From Lachnospiraceae bacterium (GTDB lineage: Bacteria; Bacillota; Clostridia; Lachnospirales; Lachnospiraceae), in assembly GCA_014804695.1 (NCBI GenBank), contig JAAUZJ010000011.1, forward strand, positions 59,874 to 123,873: a DNA stretch of 64,000 nt, in the 5' to 3' direction. The position numbers were made by a program, and so were the translations under genes. Positions 27,335-36,592 of the stretch are shown piece by piece; positions within the stretch are counted from its first letter, which is position 1, and each line of letters starts with the position of its first letter. A model generated the notes under the pieces. It was given only the letters and a program-made list of their open reading frames with translations, did not search any database and was not told the DNA's origin.

Positions 27335-28807
27335 ATGTACAAGAGATTAGTATCAGTTGTAAGCGTCATTACGATATTAGCGTTGATCATTACAGGCTGC
27401 ACTTCTCAGGCAAGCAATATAGGTCTTGCCAGAGAAGGAAATAAGAAAACGGTGGCTTCTGACTTTGTTGTGACTGAAGTCGGAAGTTATGATTCAGTGG
27501 ATACAGCCGTAGTTCTTTCAATAGCACAGGATATCGGATATGTAACTTTTATGAATATTGCGACAGGCAGGCAATATACATTATCATATGATGGGACAAC
27601 TTATGTAAAGGATAAATACGAAGGGGCTATGTCAATGTCCCAGATTGGAGCGGGAGATATAGTTGACATTACCTTTTTAAAAAGTAAAAAGAAGTTAACG
27701 AGTATGCAGCTGTCTCCTCAGGCATGGGAATTCAGCAATGTAGAAAATTATAACCTGGGCGGTGCAAATAAGACTGCAACTATAGGTTCAAATACATATT
27801 CGCTTCCTGATGATGTAGTGGTAATTTCAGAGGGCGAGCGTACAGAGGTTATGAACGTAGTAAATAAGGACGTGCTTACCATAAAGGGCATCGACCATAA
27901 AATCTGCAGTATTAATGTGAATAAAGGACATGGATATCTTCGTCTTTCCAATGAACAGGCACTAGTAGGCGGATGGATTGAGGTCGGTAATGCGGTAGTA
28001 ACACAGATTACCGAAAATATGATGTTAACAGTACCTGAAGGAAGCTACGAAGTAATTCTTTCCAAAGACAATGCCAGTACTGTTAAAAATGTTGTAATCG
28101 AAAGAAACAGAGAAGTAATATTAAATGCGGGAGAGCTTGATATTGTACAGGACAAGGTTGGTAAGATAATATTCTCAGTGGAGCCGGTTGATGCGACAGT
28201 AAGCATTGACGGTAATATTGCAGATATAAGCAAAGAAGTGGAACTTCCCTATGGAATTCACCATGTTAAGCTCGAAGCTGAGGGTTATAAGACGATGGCT
28301 AAGTACATTCAGGTTGGTTCTGAGTATGCAAGTTTAAGTTTCACTATGGAACCCGGAGACGATGCCGAAACTGAGGATGCAGACAGCGATTTCGGTGATA
28401 AGGGAGATAGCGGTAATGATGACGAGGTTCAAAGCGCCGTTACTGAAAATCAAGTCTATATAGACGCTCCTGTGGGAGTTGAGGTTTATCTGGATGGAAA
28501 TTATATGGGCATTTGTCCGGTTAACTTTAAGAAAGTAACAGGAAGCCATACCGTAGCGCTTAGGAAAACCGGATACCAATCTAAGAGCTATACTATTTAT
28601 CTGTATGACGACGGTCAGGATATTACTTATTCCTTCACCGACTTAGAGAAAGAAGACTCAGGCAGCAGCGGTAACAAAAATTCTTCATCTAAGAGCACAA
28701 AAAATACGAGCGAGGGCAGCAGCAGTATTGAAAAGGATTTTACATCTTATAATTCCTCGAAAAACAGTTCTTCTGATGATACTGTCAGCGGAAATGGTAA
28801 CAAATAG
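27335..28807 (+). CDS. PEGA-domain lipoprotein
   Basis: Secreted lipoprotein of about 490 residues. The signal peptide ends in LALIITGC, a lipobox with Cys22. The middle has a beta-rich unique region, then two PEGA-type repeats: GKIIFSVEPVDATVSIDGN (about residues 270-330) and VYIDAPVGVEVYLDGNYMG (about 375-430), separated by an acidic linker. The end is a serine/asparagine-rich low-complexity tail, suggesting a cell-wall-spanning region. The upstream ATG at 27323 is one base after GAAAGG, so the second ATG (27335) is taken as start. A 20-base palindrome AACTTTCGTA/AACGAAAGTT-type hairpin precedes the ribosome binding site (27293-27311). Confidence 0.8.
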   Translation: MYKRLVSVVSVITILALIITGCTSQASNIGLAREGNKKTVASDFVVTEVGSYDSVDTAVVLSIAQDIGYVTFMNIATGRQYTLSYDGTTYVKDKYEGAMSMSQIGAGDIVDITFLKSKKKLTSMQLSPQAWEFSNVENYNLGGANKTATIGSNTYSLPDDVVVISEGERTEVMNVVNKDVLTIKGIDHKICSINVNKGHGYLRLSNEQALVGGWIEVGNAVVTQITENMMLTVPEGSYEVILSKDNASTVKNVVIERNREVILNAGELDIVQDKVGKIIFSVEPVDATVSIDGNIADISKEVELPYGIHHVKLEAEGYKTMAKYIQVGSEYASLSFTMEPGDDAETEDADSDFGDKGDSGNDDEVQSAVTENQVYIDAPVGVEVYLDGNYMGICPVNFKKVTGSHTVALRKTGYQSKSYTIYLYDDGQDITYSFTDLEKEDSGSSGNKNSSSKSTKNTSEGSSSIEKDFTSYNSSKNSSSDDTVSGNGNK

Positions 28808-28903
28808 GTGAATAAAAAGCCGATAAATAGTTGACATAATACTAAATATGGGGGTTTTTTAAAAAAAAACTTCTAGAAAACGGAAAAATGGGCATTTTTT
28901 GCC

Positions 28904-28932
28904 TTGACAAGCAGTGAAAAAGCCTTTATAAA
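28904..28932 (+). promoter_or_regulatory. Promoter of hup
   Basis: TTGACA (28904-28909) and TATAAA (28927-28932) are separated by exactly 17 bases, close to the vegetative sigma consensus, about 65 bases before the HU start codon. This is one of the strongest promoter matches in the window, in keeping with the abundance of HU. Confidence 0.85.
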
Positions 28933-29000
28933 TATATATAGTTGTTTCAAAAGAGAAACTTCTAAATCGTAAACTCATTTAAGAGGAGGAATAAAACAAT

Positions 29001-29273
29001 ATGAACAAGGCAGAATTAGTAACAGCTATGGCTGATCAGGCAGGATTGTCTAAGAAGGACGCAGAGAAAGCATTAAAGGCATTTACAGATGTTGTTGCAG
29101 ACGAACTGAAGAAAGGTGAGAAAGTACAGTTAGTAGGTTTTGGTACTTTTGAAGTTTCCGAGAGAGCAGCAAGAGAGGGAAGAAATCCTCAGAGTGGTGC
29201 AGTTATGCAGATTCCGGCTTCTAAAGCTCCTAAGTTTAAAGCTGGTAAAGCTTTAAAGGATTTCATCAACTAA
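29001..29273 (+). CDS. hup: DNA-binding protein HU
   Basis: A 90-residue nucleoid protein that bends and compacts DNA. It has the canonical MNKAELVTAMADQAGLSKK start, the VQLVGFGTFEV beta region, and ARNP-type arm (REGRNPQSG) followed by IPASKAPKFKAGKALKD. AGAGGAGG precedes the ATG. A terminator follows, so it is likely expressed mainly as a single-gene transcript with some read-through into rqcP. Confidence 0.98.
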   Translation: MNKAELVTAMADQAGLSKKDAEKALKAFTDVVADELKKGEKVQLVGFGTFEVSERAAREGRNPQSGAVMQIPASKAPKFKAGKALKDFIN

Positions 29274-29304
29274 TTATTTAGTTTGAAAAGTCTAAAGAAG
29301 AAAG

Positions 29305-29338
29305 ACCTGTGTATGCTTTTGCATTACGCAGGTTTTTT
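29305..29338 (+). terminator. Terminator after hup
   Basis: ACCTG and ATGC pair with GCAT and GCAGGT across a TTTT loop, with a small internal mismatch, followed by seven T residues. Confidence 0.85.
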
Positions 29339-29365
29339 TGTTTATGAAAGGAAAGAGGGTTTAAA

Positions 29366-29608
29366 ATGAGATTAGATAAATATTTAAAGGTTTCCAGACT
29401 TATTAAGCGCCGCACAGTTGCAAATGAGGCGTGTGATGCGGGCAGGGTTTTTATTAATGATAAACCTGCAAAAGCTTCTGCCAATGTTAAAGTAGGCGAC
29501 ATTATTACCATTCAGTTTGGTAATAAAGAGGTAAAAGTAGAGGTTCTGGATATTCAGGAGACGGTGCGCAAAGAAGAAGCTAAGGAATTATTCAGGTATT
29601 TATCATAA
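29366..29608 (+). CDS. rqcP: RNA-binding S4 domain protein RqcP
   Basis: An 80-residue single S4-domain protein (RLDKYLKVSRLIKRRTVANEACDAGRVFIND). RqcP (YabO/Hsp15-like) binds the 50S-peptidyl-tRNA complex and assists RqcH in adding alanine tails to stalled nascent chains. Position directly after hup and before yabP matches the Bacillus order hup/mazG-yabO-yabP. AAAGAGGG precedes the ATG. Confidence 0.93.
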   Translation: MRLDKYLKVSRLIKRRTVANEACDAGRVFINDKPAKASANVKVGDIITIQFGNKEVKVEVLDIQETVRKEEAKELFRYLS

Positions 29609-29673
29609 AATTGGTGATAAATGCCTAGGACAGTGCATACATTTAACTGGAAGATATTTTCAGGGAGGTATGT

Positions 29674-29964
29674 ATGGAGGATTTAAATAACATTAATAAG
29701 AGGGCCCATAAACTGATGCTAACCAATAGAAGGACATGTACTATAAGCGGCGTCAATGATGTGTTGTCTTTTGACGTCAATGAAATCCTATTGGAAACAG
29801 AGCAGGGAATGTTAATGATAAAGGGAAATGAACTGCATGTCAGTAGATTATCTTTGGACAAAGGAGAAGTGGATATAGACGGCAGGATAGACAGTTTGAC
29901 TTATTCCGAAACTGCCGGATATGGCGCTAAAGGGGAATCTATATTGGCGAGACTGTTTAAGTAG
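29674..29964 (+). CDS. yabP: Sporulation protein YabP
   Basis: A 96-residue beta-rich protein of the YabP/YqfC family (HKLMLTNRRTCTISGVNDVLSFDVNEILLETEQG in part; LLETEQGMLMIKG). It is needed for sporulation at a stage near coat or cortex development in Bacillus, with unknown biochemistry. AGGGAGG precedes the ATG. yabQ follows after seven bases. Confidence 0.93.
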   Translation: MEDLNNINKRAHKLMLTNRRTCTISGVNDVLSFDVNEILLETEQGMLMIKGNELHVSRLSLDKGEVDIDGRIDSLTYSETAGYGAKGESILARLFK

Positions 29965-29971
29965 GTGGTAT

Positions 29972-30460
29972 ATGAGTCAGGATATCATACAGGAAGTTAC
30001 CTTTTTCTTACATTCGTTGGTTATGGGGATAGTCATTACTTTTGTCTATGACTGGTTACTGATCATTAGAAAGCTTATAAAGCATAATACTCTGTGGATA
30101 TCAATAGAGGACCTGTTTTTCTGGCTTGCATGCGGTATAGGTGTTTTCTATATGCTGTATAAGGAAAATAACGGCGTGCTAAGGTGGTTTACAGTAATAG
30201 GAGCCGTTATTGGAATGGGCTGCTACAAATTGCTGATTGGCAAATGGTTCGTACATATTATGTCAACCTGTATATACAAGATAATGTGGTTTGTTTTTAA
30301 AATATTACAAATTGTAGTAGTTCCGCTTAAATGGCTGTTTTCAAAAATAAAAAAATTGACAAAATTTATCAAAAAGAAATTAAAAAAATTGTTAAATTTC
30401 ATAAAAAATAAGTTGACGGTTTGCATAAAAATGTTTAAAATGATTTTATGTAAACAGTAA
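29972..30460 (+). CDS. yabQ: Sporulation membrane protein YabQ
   Basis: A 162-residue protein with about four hydrophobic helices in its first 110 residues (VTFFLHSLVMGIVITFVYDWLL in part; DLFFWLACGIGVFYMLY) and a very lysine-rich amphipathic tail (KIKKLTKFIKKKLKKLLNFI). YabQ is a membrane protein required for spore cortex formation. A longer frame starts at 29921 inside yabP; ATG 29972 gives the family N terminus MSQDI and follows AGGTGG. Confidence 0.9.
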   Translation: MSQDIIQEVTFFLHSLVMGIVITFVYDWLLIIRKLIKHNTLWISIEDLFFWLACGIGVFYMLYKENNGVLRWFTVIGAVIGMGCYKLLIGKWFVHIMSTCIYKIMWFVFKILQIVVVPLKWLFSKIKKLTKFIKKKLKKLLNFIKNKLTVCIKMFKMILCKQ

Positions 30461-30497
30461 TGACTATAAAATGGAAATATATGTATTGGAGACGTAA

Positions 30498-30803
30498 ATG
30501 GCAAAGAAAGCAGCATATAGGAAAAAGCGGCAAAACAGAATGGCTATGATTCTGGTGACAATAGTTGTGTTGATGATGTTTGTTGTGGTAGCAATCAAGA
30601 GTGTAGAACTTAGGGAGAAGAAAGAGTTTTATGAATTGAGGGTAGCGCAGCTTCAGGAAGAAATCGATGCAGAGATGGCGCGGACCGAAGAAATAGAAGA
30701 GTATGGAAAATATACGCAGACTAAGAAATATGTTGAAGAGGTGGCAAAAGATAAATTAGGACTTGTGTATGAAGGTGAGATTATTTTTAAAGATGAGAAT
30801 TAA
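30498..30803 (+). CDS. divIC: Septum formation initiator DivIC/FtsB-like
   Basis: A 101-residue bitopic membrane protein: basic cytoplasmic N terminus (KKAAYRKKRQNR), one transmembrane helix (MILVTIVVLMMFVVVAI), then a coiled coil (about 40-70) and a short C-terminal domain (YVEEVAKDKLGLVYEGE). DivIC works with FtsL and DivIB in the division complex. Position after yabQ is conserved in Firmicutes. GGAG is six bases before the ATG. Confidence 0.93.
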   Translation: MAKKAAYRKKRQNRMAMILVTIVVLMMFVVVAIKSVELREKKEFYELRVAQLQEEIDAEMARTEEIEEYGKYTQTKKYVEEVAKDKLGLVYEGEIIFKDEN

Positions 30804-30804
30804 G

Positions 30805-30842
30805 CAGATTTTGGAGCCTCAAGTATCCAGAATCTGTTTTTT
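30805..30842 (+). terminator. Terminator after divIC
   Basis: CAGATT and TGG pair with CCA and AATCTG (30805-30836), followed by TTTTTT. It closes the hup-to-divIC transcript before spoIIE. The rest of 30843-30978 has no ORF; GCGAAC/GTTCGC forms a small palindrome near 30887-30900. Confidence 0.8.
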
Positions 30843-30978
30843 ACATTATGGGAAAGTCCGTCGCAAGATGGACATGGAATCAAAAGGCGAACTTGTTCGC
30901 TATTTTATTAGAATAATATGGACAACCTCCACATATATTGATTAAATAAGTGGAATAAGATGGGGAGGCATATTGTAT

Positions 30979-32190
30979 ATGAGAAGGATGTCGGAGATAA
31001 GAGAGGAAAATGCTATATCTGTAATACCGGAATATGGCAGACAAAAACTTTTAGGATATGCGGAGTCTTTCAGGGAGCTGGCTGAACTCTTTGAAGAGGA
31101 AATGGAAATAAAAGACTTTGAAATGAAAGATTTTTTGGAAAGCGGTAAAGACAGGCAGGAGTATTTATGGCAGAAAAAGCTGTGTGAGAGCAGGGGGCTT
31201 CTTGCCGGGCACCTGAAAGAGATGTCATGCATAATGTCGGATGTGGCAAAAGAGTCCTACAGATATCGTCCGTTATCGGAGAGAAGATACAGGCAGATAG
31301 CCAGATATTTGAAAGAATCGGGAATTTTACTGAAAAACTTTCTGATTCTGGAAAATGAGGACAAGCATATAGAGCTTAGCCTGACAATGAAGAGCCAGCA
31401 GCGGGAAAGTATTATCATAGCGGATGTCGCAGATTTAATATCAGTTGTTATGAATATCAGGGTGCAGCCCTCTAAAAGCGAGCCGTTATTTATGGCTAAG
31501 GAATGGACGAGCTATCATTTTCTGGAAGAACCGGAGTTTCATATTTTAACAGGCTTTGCTAAAGCCGTAAAAGAGACAGAGAAGGTTTCCGGAGATAATT
31601 ATTCATTTTGTGAAATAGAGCCTGGCAGAACAATTGCCATATTATCGGATGGTATGGGTTCAGGAGAGGAAGCCTGCGAGGAGTCGGAGAGAGTTATAGA
31701 AATGATGGAAAGACTTCTTGAATCGGGATTTAGGAAAGAAGCGGCGATCCAGATTATAAACGGGGCATTGGCAGCAGGCGAACAGGAAAAAAATATGTCC
31801 ACTTTAGATATCTGTGAACTGAACCTATATACGGGAGCCTGCGACTTTATTAAAGTGGGAGCGGCGTGTACTTACATAAAGCGTGATAATCTGGTGGACA
31901 GGCTTTCTGCCAGAAATCTGCCGCTTGGAGTTTTCCAGCAGATAGAGCCTGAAACAATGCGCAGGCAGCTTCAGGACGGCGATTACGTTATTATGCTCTC
32001 GGATGGTGTATTGGACGCACTTTCGCAGGGAGTGGGTGAAGATATGCTGCCGGAGATCATTTCAAGAATATATCATACCAATCCGGCGGAGATTGCCAAT
32101 CAGATCCTTGGTTACTGTATCCGCCAGAGCATGGGAAATATACGCGATGATATGACAGTGCTGGTTATAGGGATATGGAAGTATTCCTAG
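30979..32190 (+). CDS. SpoIIE-family PP2C phosphatase lacking the membrane domain
   Basis: A 403-residue protein. The C-terminal half is a PPM/PP2C phosphatase with GRTIAILSDGMGSGEEA (metal-binding Asp), FIKVGAACTYIKRD, DYVIMLSDGVLDAL and NIRDDMTVLVIGIW, matching SpoIIE. SpoIIE dephosphorylates SpoIIAA to release sigma-F. Bacillus SpoIIE is about 830 residues with ten N-terminal transmembrane helices; none are present here, only a soluble helical region (about 1-120). The location between divIC and tilS is exactly where spoIIE is expected, so this is the local spoIIE in a shortened form. The start ATG 30979 is ten bases after GGGGAGG; a TTG at 30973 is possible. Confidence 0.85.
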   Translation: MRRMSEIREENAISVIPEYGRQKLLGYAESFRELAELFEEEMEIKDFEMKDFLESGKDRQEYLWQKKLCESRGLLAGHLKEMSCIMSDVAKESYRYRPLSERRYRQIARYLKESGILLKNFLILENEDKHIELSLTMKSQQRESIIIADVADLISVVMNIRVQPSKSEPLFMAKEWTSYHFLEEPEFHILTGFAKAVKETEKVSGDNYSFCEIEPGRTIAILSDGMGSGEEACEESERVIEMMERLLESGFRKEAAIQIINGALAAGEQEKNMSTLDICELNLYTGACDFIKVGAACTYIKRDNLVDRLSARNLPLGVFQQIEPETMRRQLQDGDYVIMLSDGVLDALSQGVGEDMLPEIISRIYHTNPAEIANQILGYCIRQSMGNIRDDMTVLVIGIWKYS

Positions 32191-32235
32191 AGATATGGTA
32201 CTATTATTGGTGATCTTAACATTGAGGACGTATTT

Positions 32236-33792
32236 ATGGTAAATAAAAAAACGGAAGATATTTATGCAAAAGTAAAGAAGTATACGCAAGATCATAAGAT
32301 GATTTCTGACAGGGATGTCATTTTGATCGGGGTTTCCGGCGGAGCAGATTCGGTCTGTCTGCTGGTAATGCTGTCTCAGTTATCTAAAGAGATTAATTTT
32401 GATCTGATTGCGGTGCATGTACATCATGGAATACGTGAAGATGCAGATGACGACGCCGCTTATGTTGGAGAACTATGTAAGAAATTAGACATTCCTTTTT
32501 TTCTTAAAAAAGTAGATATGGCAGGCTATGCAAAAGAAATGGGGCTCTCGCCGGAAGAAGCGGGAAGAAAGCTGCGTTATCAGGCATTTGAGTCAGTAAT
32601 AGAAGAAGTATTTGAGACAAACAAGGCTGATGGGAGAAGTAAGGAACACTATAAAATTGCAGTTGCGCATAATAATAACGATAGGGCGGAAACCATGCTG
32701 TTTAATCTCTTTCGCGGCAGCGGCCTAAGGGGGCTTGGAAGTATTCGTCCGGTGAGGGATAATATCATCCGTCCGCTCTTATGTCTGGAAAGGACAGAAA
32801 TCGAGGCCTATCTGAATCAGGGAAAAATCGCATATTGTATAGACAGTACCAACGAAGATGATACTTATACAAGAAATAAGATAAGACACCATATACTGCC
32901 TTTTGCAGAGGAACAGATTTGTAATAACGCTACGGCGCATATATCGGATGCTGCGGAGGTTCTGGCGCAGACACAGGATTTTATACAAAAACAAAGTACT
33001 CTCGCTTATGAAAGATGTGTAATTAGAGATGCGAAAGAAATATGTGATGAAGCTATAAATAGGAATGTAGACGAGACGTGCAATGAAAATGAAGAGAAAC
33101 ATAAACAGGATGAAAATAGAATTATATTAAATATGAATATTTTCCTAGCGGAAGAACAATTCATACAAAGACTGATCCTACTCCTTTGCATGGAAAAACT
33201 TACGCCGCATAGAAAAGATATAACAAAAGAGCATATTGCATCGCTCTTGGAATTATGCTCTAAAGACGGCAGCAAAGAATTATTCCTGCCCTATGGATTA
33301 ACGGCGCGCAAAGAATATGACAAGTTTGTCATTTTTAGAAAATCAGAAAGTACTGTTGAAAATATGCAGGATTTAAGGGAATATCCGCCAATACCTATTT
33401 CCGTTCCAAGCGAAGTAACAGCTAGAGGCTTGGGCATATTAGAGTTTAAATATTTAAAAAAAGAAGAGTTTTTTTACAAAAAAGGGGAAATTATTCCAGA
33501 AAAAAGATATACTAAATGGTTTGATTGTGATAAAATAACAAAGGTTATAGTGTTAAGGACGCGTGAAACGGGAGATTATCTTACCATAGACAGCGCCCTG
33601 AGGAAAAAATCTGTAAAAGAATACATGATTAATGAGAAAATCCCCAAAGGGCAGCGTGACAGTCTTTATTTATTGGCGGACGGTGCGCATATTATGTGGA
33701 TACCGGGCTATCGCATAAGCCAGTATTATAAGGTGGATGAAAATACAAAGTGTATCTTGCAGGTACGATTAAAGGAGAATGATAATGGCTGA
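32236..33792 (+). CDS. tilS: tRNA(Ile)-lysidine synthase TilS
   Basis: Converts C34 of the CAU-anticodon tRNA-Ile to lysidine, an essential step for reading AUA. The 518-residue protein has the PP-loop GVSGGADSVCLL near residue 32, HVHHGIR, and AVAHNNNDRAETMLFNLFRGSGLRGL in part, followed by a linker and the C-terminal TilS domain (VLRTRETGDYLTID, KEYMINEKIPKGQRD). A segment at about 255-295 is rich in Glu/Asn/Lys and looks like a lineage-specific insertion. GAGGA precedes the ATG. Its last eight bases overlap hpt. Confidence 0.95.
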   Translation: MVNKKTEDIYAKVKKYTQDHKMISDRDVILIGVSGGADSVCLLVMLSQLSKEINFDLIAVHVHHGIREDADDDAAYVGELCKKLDIPFFLKKVDMAGYAKEMGLSPEEAGRKLRYQAFESVIEEVFETNKADGRSKEHYKIAVAHNNNDRAETMLFNLFRGSGLRGLGSIRPVRDNIIRPLLCLERTEIEAYLNQGKIAYCIDSTNEDDTYTRNKIRHHILPFAEEQICNNATAHISDAAEVLAQTQDFIQKQSTLAYERCVIRDAKEICDEAINRNVDETCNENEEKHKQDENRIILNMNIFLAEEQFIQRLILLLCMEKLTPHRKDITKEHIASLLELCSKDGSKELFLPYGLTARKEYDKFVIFRKSESTVENMQDLREYPPIPISVPSEVTARGLGILEFKYLKKEEFFYKKGEIIPEKRYTKWFDCDKITKVIVLRTRETGDYLTIDSALRKKSVKEYMINEKIPKGQRDSLYLLADGAHIMWIPGYRISQYYKVDENTKCILQVRLKENDNG

Positions 33793-34312
33793 ACATCTGG
33801 AAGTTTTATTATCTGAGGAAGAAGTTGACGCTAGAATCCGTAAACTGGGAGAACAGATCAGTAAGGAATATGAAGGAAAAAACATACACTTAGTATGTGT
33901 TTTGAAAGGTGCAAGTTTCTTCATGTGCGAGCTTGCCAAGCGAATTACGGTGCCGGTATCTATCGATTTTATGTCGCTTTCCAGCTATGGCAGCGATACG
34001 GAGTCGGCAGGAGTGGTTAAGATCGTTAAAGATTTAGAGGAGCCTTTAGAGGGCAAACATGTGCTTGTTGTAGAGGATATCGTAGATACCGGAAGGACAT
34101 TGAAATATCTGATAGAGCTTTTAAAAGGCAGAGGTGCGGCCGATGTAAAGCTGTGCGCTTTGCTGGATAAGCCGGATAGACGGGTGGTTGATGTAAAAGC
34201 TGATTACACAGGATTCAGCATACCGGATGAGTTTGTTGTAGGATATGGTATGGACTACGCACAGCGTTACAGGAATCTGCCATATATCGGGGTTGTCAAA
34301 TTTGATAATTAA
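33785..34312 (+). CDS. hpt: Hypoxanthine phosphoribosyltransferase
   Basis: Purine salvage enzyme making IMP/GMP from hypoxanthine/guanine and PRPP; about 175 residues. The PRPP-binding motif VLVVEDIVDTGRTL is clear, with VCVLKGASFFMCELAKR upstream and FVVGYGMDYAQRYRNLPYIG at the end. ATG 33785 is seven bases after AAAGGAG; the ATG at 33779 is too close to it. It overlaps tilS, giving the conserved tilS-hpt-ftsH cluster. Confidence 0.96.
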   Translation: MAEHLEVLLSEEEVDARIRKLGEQISKEYEGKNIHLVCVLKGASFFMCELAKRITVPVSIDFMSLSSYGSDTESAGVVKIVKDLEEPLEGKHVLVVEDIVDTGRTLKYLIELLKGRGAADVKLCALLDKPDRRVVDVKADYTGFSIPDEFVVGYGMDYAQRYRNLPYIGVVKFDN

Positions 34313-34348
34313 CAATACTAAGAATTTTTACAGAGAAAGAGGTTTACT

Positions 34349-36166
34349 TTGAATAAGAATAATAAAAGCTTTTATTTATATTTTGTTATAATCATAGGGC
34401 TGCTTCTTTTTACCGTATGGCTTGGATCATTGAATGTGCAGGGAGACACTTATACAAAAGGAGAATTGGAAGCCCAGCTTAAGAGTGAAAATGTAGCAAT
34501 GGTAAATATCAGACCTAATAAGGAAACGCCTACAGGTTCTGTTAAGATTACGTTAAAGAGCGGGGAAGAAAGAGTTCTTTATGTAACCGATGTAAGGGAA
34601 ATAGAAGAGTTTATAAGGGGGTATGGGATTGATCCGTCAATAGAATCCATTCCGAAAGAAAACTGGTTTCTTAACAGTGTATTCCCTATATTGCTTGTTA
34701 CGACTGTCTGTGTATTCTTTTTTGTAATGTTTAATTCCCAGAATTCCTCGAGCGGCAACGGCGGTAAGATGATGAATTTCGGAAAAAGCCGCGCAAGGCT
34801 TTCACTTGGCGGTGATAATAGAATTACGTTAGAAGAGGTTGCCGGTCTGAAAGAAGAAAAAGCGGAACTGGAAGAAATCGTAGAATTTCTGAAAGAGCCG
34901 GGCAAATTTACGAGGGTTGGAGCAAGGATTCCCAAGGGAGTGCTGCTTGAGGGTGCACCGGGTACAGGTAAGACATTACTTGCCAAAGCAATTGCCGGTG
35001 AAGCCAATGTACCGTTTTTCAGTATATCGGGTTCGGACTTCGTAGAGATGTTCGTCGGTGTCGGTGCTTCCCGTGTGCGTGATATGTTTGCAGAAGCCAA
35101 ACGACATGCTCCATGTATAATTTTTATTGACGAAATTGACGCGGTTGCCAGACGCAGAGGTACCGGTATGGGCGGCGGCCACGATGAGAGGGAACAGACT
35201 TTAAACCAGTTGCTTGTAGAGATGGATGGTTTTGGCATAAACGAGGGTATTATAGTATTAGCGGCAACTAACCGTGTAGATATTCTGGATCCTGCAATTT
35301 TAAGGCCCGGACGTTTTGACAGAAAAATCAGTGTTGTGTCTCCGGATGTGGGAGGAAGAAAGGACATACTTAAGGTTCATGCCAAGAATAAGCCTTTAGC
35401 GGATGATGTTGATTTAGAGCAGATTGCGCAGACGACTGCCGGCTTTACCGGTGCGGATCTGGAAAACCTTTTAAACGAAGCAGCAATCAATGCTGCGATG
35501 GAGAGACGGGTTTTCATCAAGTCGGAAGATGTTAAGAGGGCATTTATTAAAGTAGGAATCGGTACGGAGAAGAAGAGCCGCATTATCTCCGATGAGGAGA
35601 AAAGAATTACGGCCTATCACGAAGCCGGACATGCGATCTTATTCCATGTGCTTCCGGATGTAGGTCCTGTTTATACGGTTTCGATCATACCGACCGGAAT
35701 TGGGGCAGCAGGATATACCATGCCGCTTCCTGAGAAAGACGAAATGTTCATGACTAAGGGAAGAATGAAAGAAGATATTATGGTATCTCTTGGCGGACGT
35801 ATTGCAGAGGAAATTATTTTTGATGATATTACAACCGGAGCCTCCAGTGATATTAAAAAAGCAACCAAGACTGCACGCAGGATGGTTACAAGATACGGAA
35901 TGTCTGACAATATCGGTGTAATTAATTACGATGATGACGATGACGAGGTATTTATCGGAAGAGATCTTGCTCATGCCAAGAATCATAGTGAAATTATTTC
36001 CGGAGAAATCGATAAGGAAGTAAAGGCAATTATTGATGAATGTTACCAGAAAGCTAAAGAAATCATAATGGAACATGAAGACGTTCTCCATAAGTGCGCT
36101 GAGCTTTTACTGGAAAAAGAAAGAATCAACCGGGCTGAATTTGAGTCATTGTTTAGTACAATCTAA
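34349..36166 (+). CDS. ftsH: ATP-dependent zinc metalloprotease FtsH
   Basis: Membrane-anchored AAA+ protease of 605 residues that degrades regulatory and misfolded membrane proteins and is needed for sporulation in Bacillus. Two N-terminal transmembrane helices flank an extracellular region (about 10-28 and 108-128). The AAA domain has GAPGTGKT (202-209), [10 protein letters not shown] and [20 protein letters not shown] in part, the second region of homology. The protease site HEAGH is at about 424-428. The start codon is TTG with AAAGAGG six bases upstream. Confidence 0.97.
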   Translation: MNKNNKSFYLYFVIIIGLLLFTVWLGSLNVQGDTYTKGELEAQLKSENVAMVNIRPNKETPTGSVKITLKSGEERVLYVTDVREIEEFIRGYGIDPSIESIPKENWFLNSVFPILLVTTVCVFFFVMFNSQNSSSGNGGKMMNFGKSRARLSLGGDNRITLEEVAGLKEEKAELEEIVEFLKEPGKFTRVGARIPKGVLLEGAPGTGKTLLAKAIAGEANVPFFSISGSDFVEMFVGVGASRVRDMFAEAKRHAPCIIFIDEIDAVARRRGTGMGGGHDEREQTLNQLLVEMDGFGINEGIIVLAATNRVDILDPAILRPGRFDRKISVVSPDVGGRKDILKVHAKNKPLADDVDLEQIAQTTAGFTGADLENLLNEAAINAAMERRVFIKSEDVKRAFIKVGIGTEKKSRIISDEEKRITAYHEAGHAILFHVLPDVGPVYTVSIIPTGIGAAGYTMPLPEKDEMFMTKGRMKEDIMVSLGGRIAEEIIFDDITTGASSDIKKATKTARRMVTRYGMSDNIGVINYDDDDDEVFIGRDLAHAKNHSEIISGEIDKEVKAIIDECYQKAKEIIMEHEDVLHKCAELLLEKERINRAEFESLFSTI

Positions 36167-36229
36167 TGTTTTTGTGAAAAATGCACAAAAAATAATCAAC
36201 GAAATTGTAATATTTGTGAAACCTTGGTA

Positions 36230-36357
36230 TTGTAGTGTTTACAGGGCTATGATATTATACACTTGTAACCCCCAATACATTATATAGTTTTTTGCTATAC
36301 CCCATAAGAAGAAATACCTTCTCTAAAAAGGACAGCGATTCCAAAGCTGTCTTTTTT
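36230..36357 (+). ncRNA. Candidate small RNA unit: promoter, short transcript, terminator
   Basis: The 426-base gap after ftsH has no ORF. TTGTAG (36230-36235) and TATTAT (36253-36258) are spaced by 17 bases, and a strong terminator lies about 65-95 bases downstream: GACAGC (36331-36336) pairs with GCTGTC (36346-36351), extended by an A run pairing with the T run ending at 36357. This could be a short RNA of about 95 nucleotides; alternatively the hairpin simply terminates ftsH. A second hairpin AAGGACAG/CTGTCC follows near 36367-36392, and ATATGC/GCATAT forms a palindrome near 36522-36537. The rest, to 36592, shows nothing recognisable. Confidence 0.35.
36325..36357 (+). terminator. Terminator downstream of ftsH
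   Basis: A six-base GC-containing core stem (GACAGC/GCTGTC) extended by A-T pairs, 9-base loop, followed by six T. Clear rho-independent form; ends ftsH read-through or the candidate small RNA. Confidence 0.85.
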
Positions 36358-36592
36358 ACTTGTCATAAGGACAGTTCGCAAGGCGTGCTGTCCGTTGCTT
36401 TGTCTACTTTTCGAGTTAGATCTACATTTTTCCCCAATTCTTGTACAGAACCACTTGAATCTCCACTACATATAGTATAGAATAGACATGTATGTTCTAA
36501 AATTTCAGATATTAATTTTAAATATGCTAAAGCATATATAAGGAATAAAAGCTGAAAATACCAATATTATATAAAGTGGAGGCTTATTTTGT

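Noticed and set aside
34579-35367. A 262-codon open frame antisense to ftsH
   Set aside because: It is a mirror of a conserved coding sequence, has no ribosome binding site and reads as Ser/Pro/Ile-rich filler.
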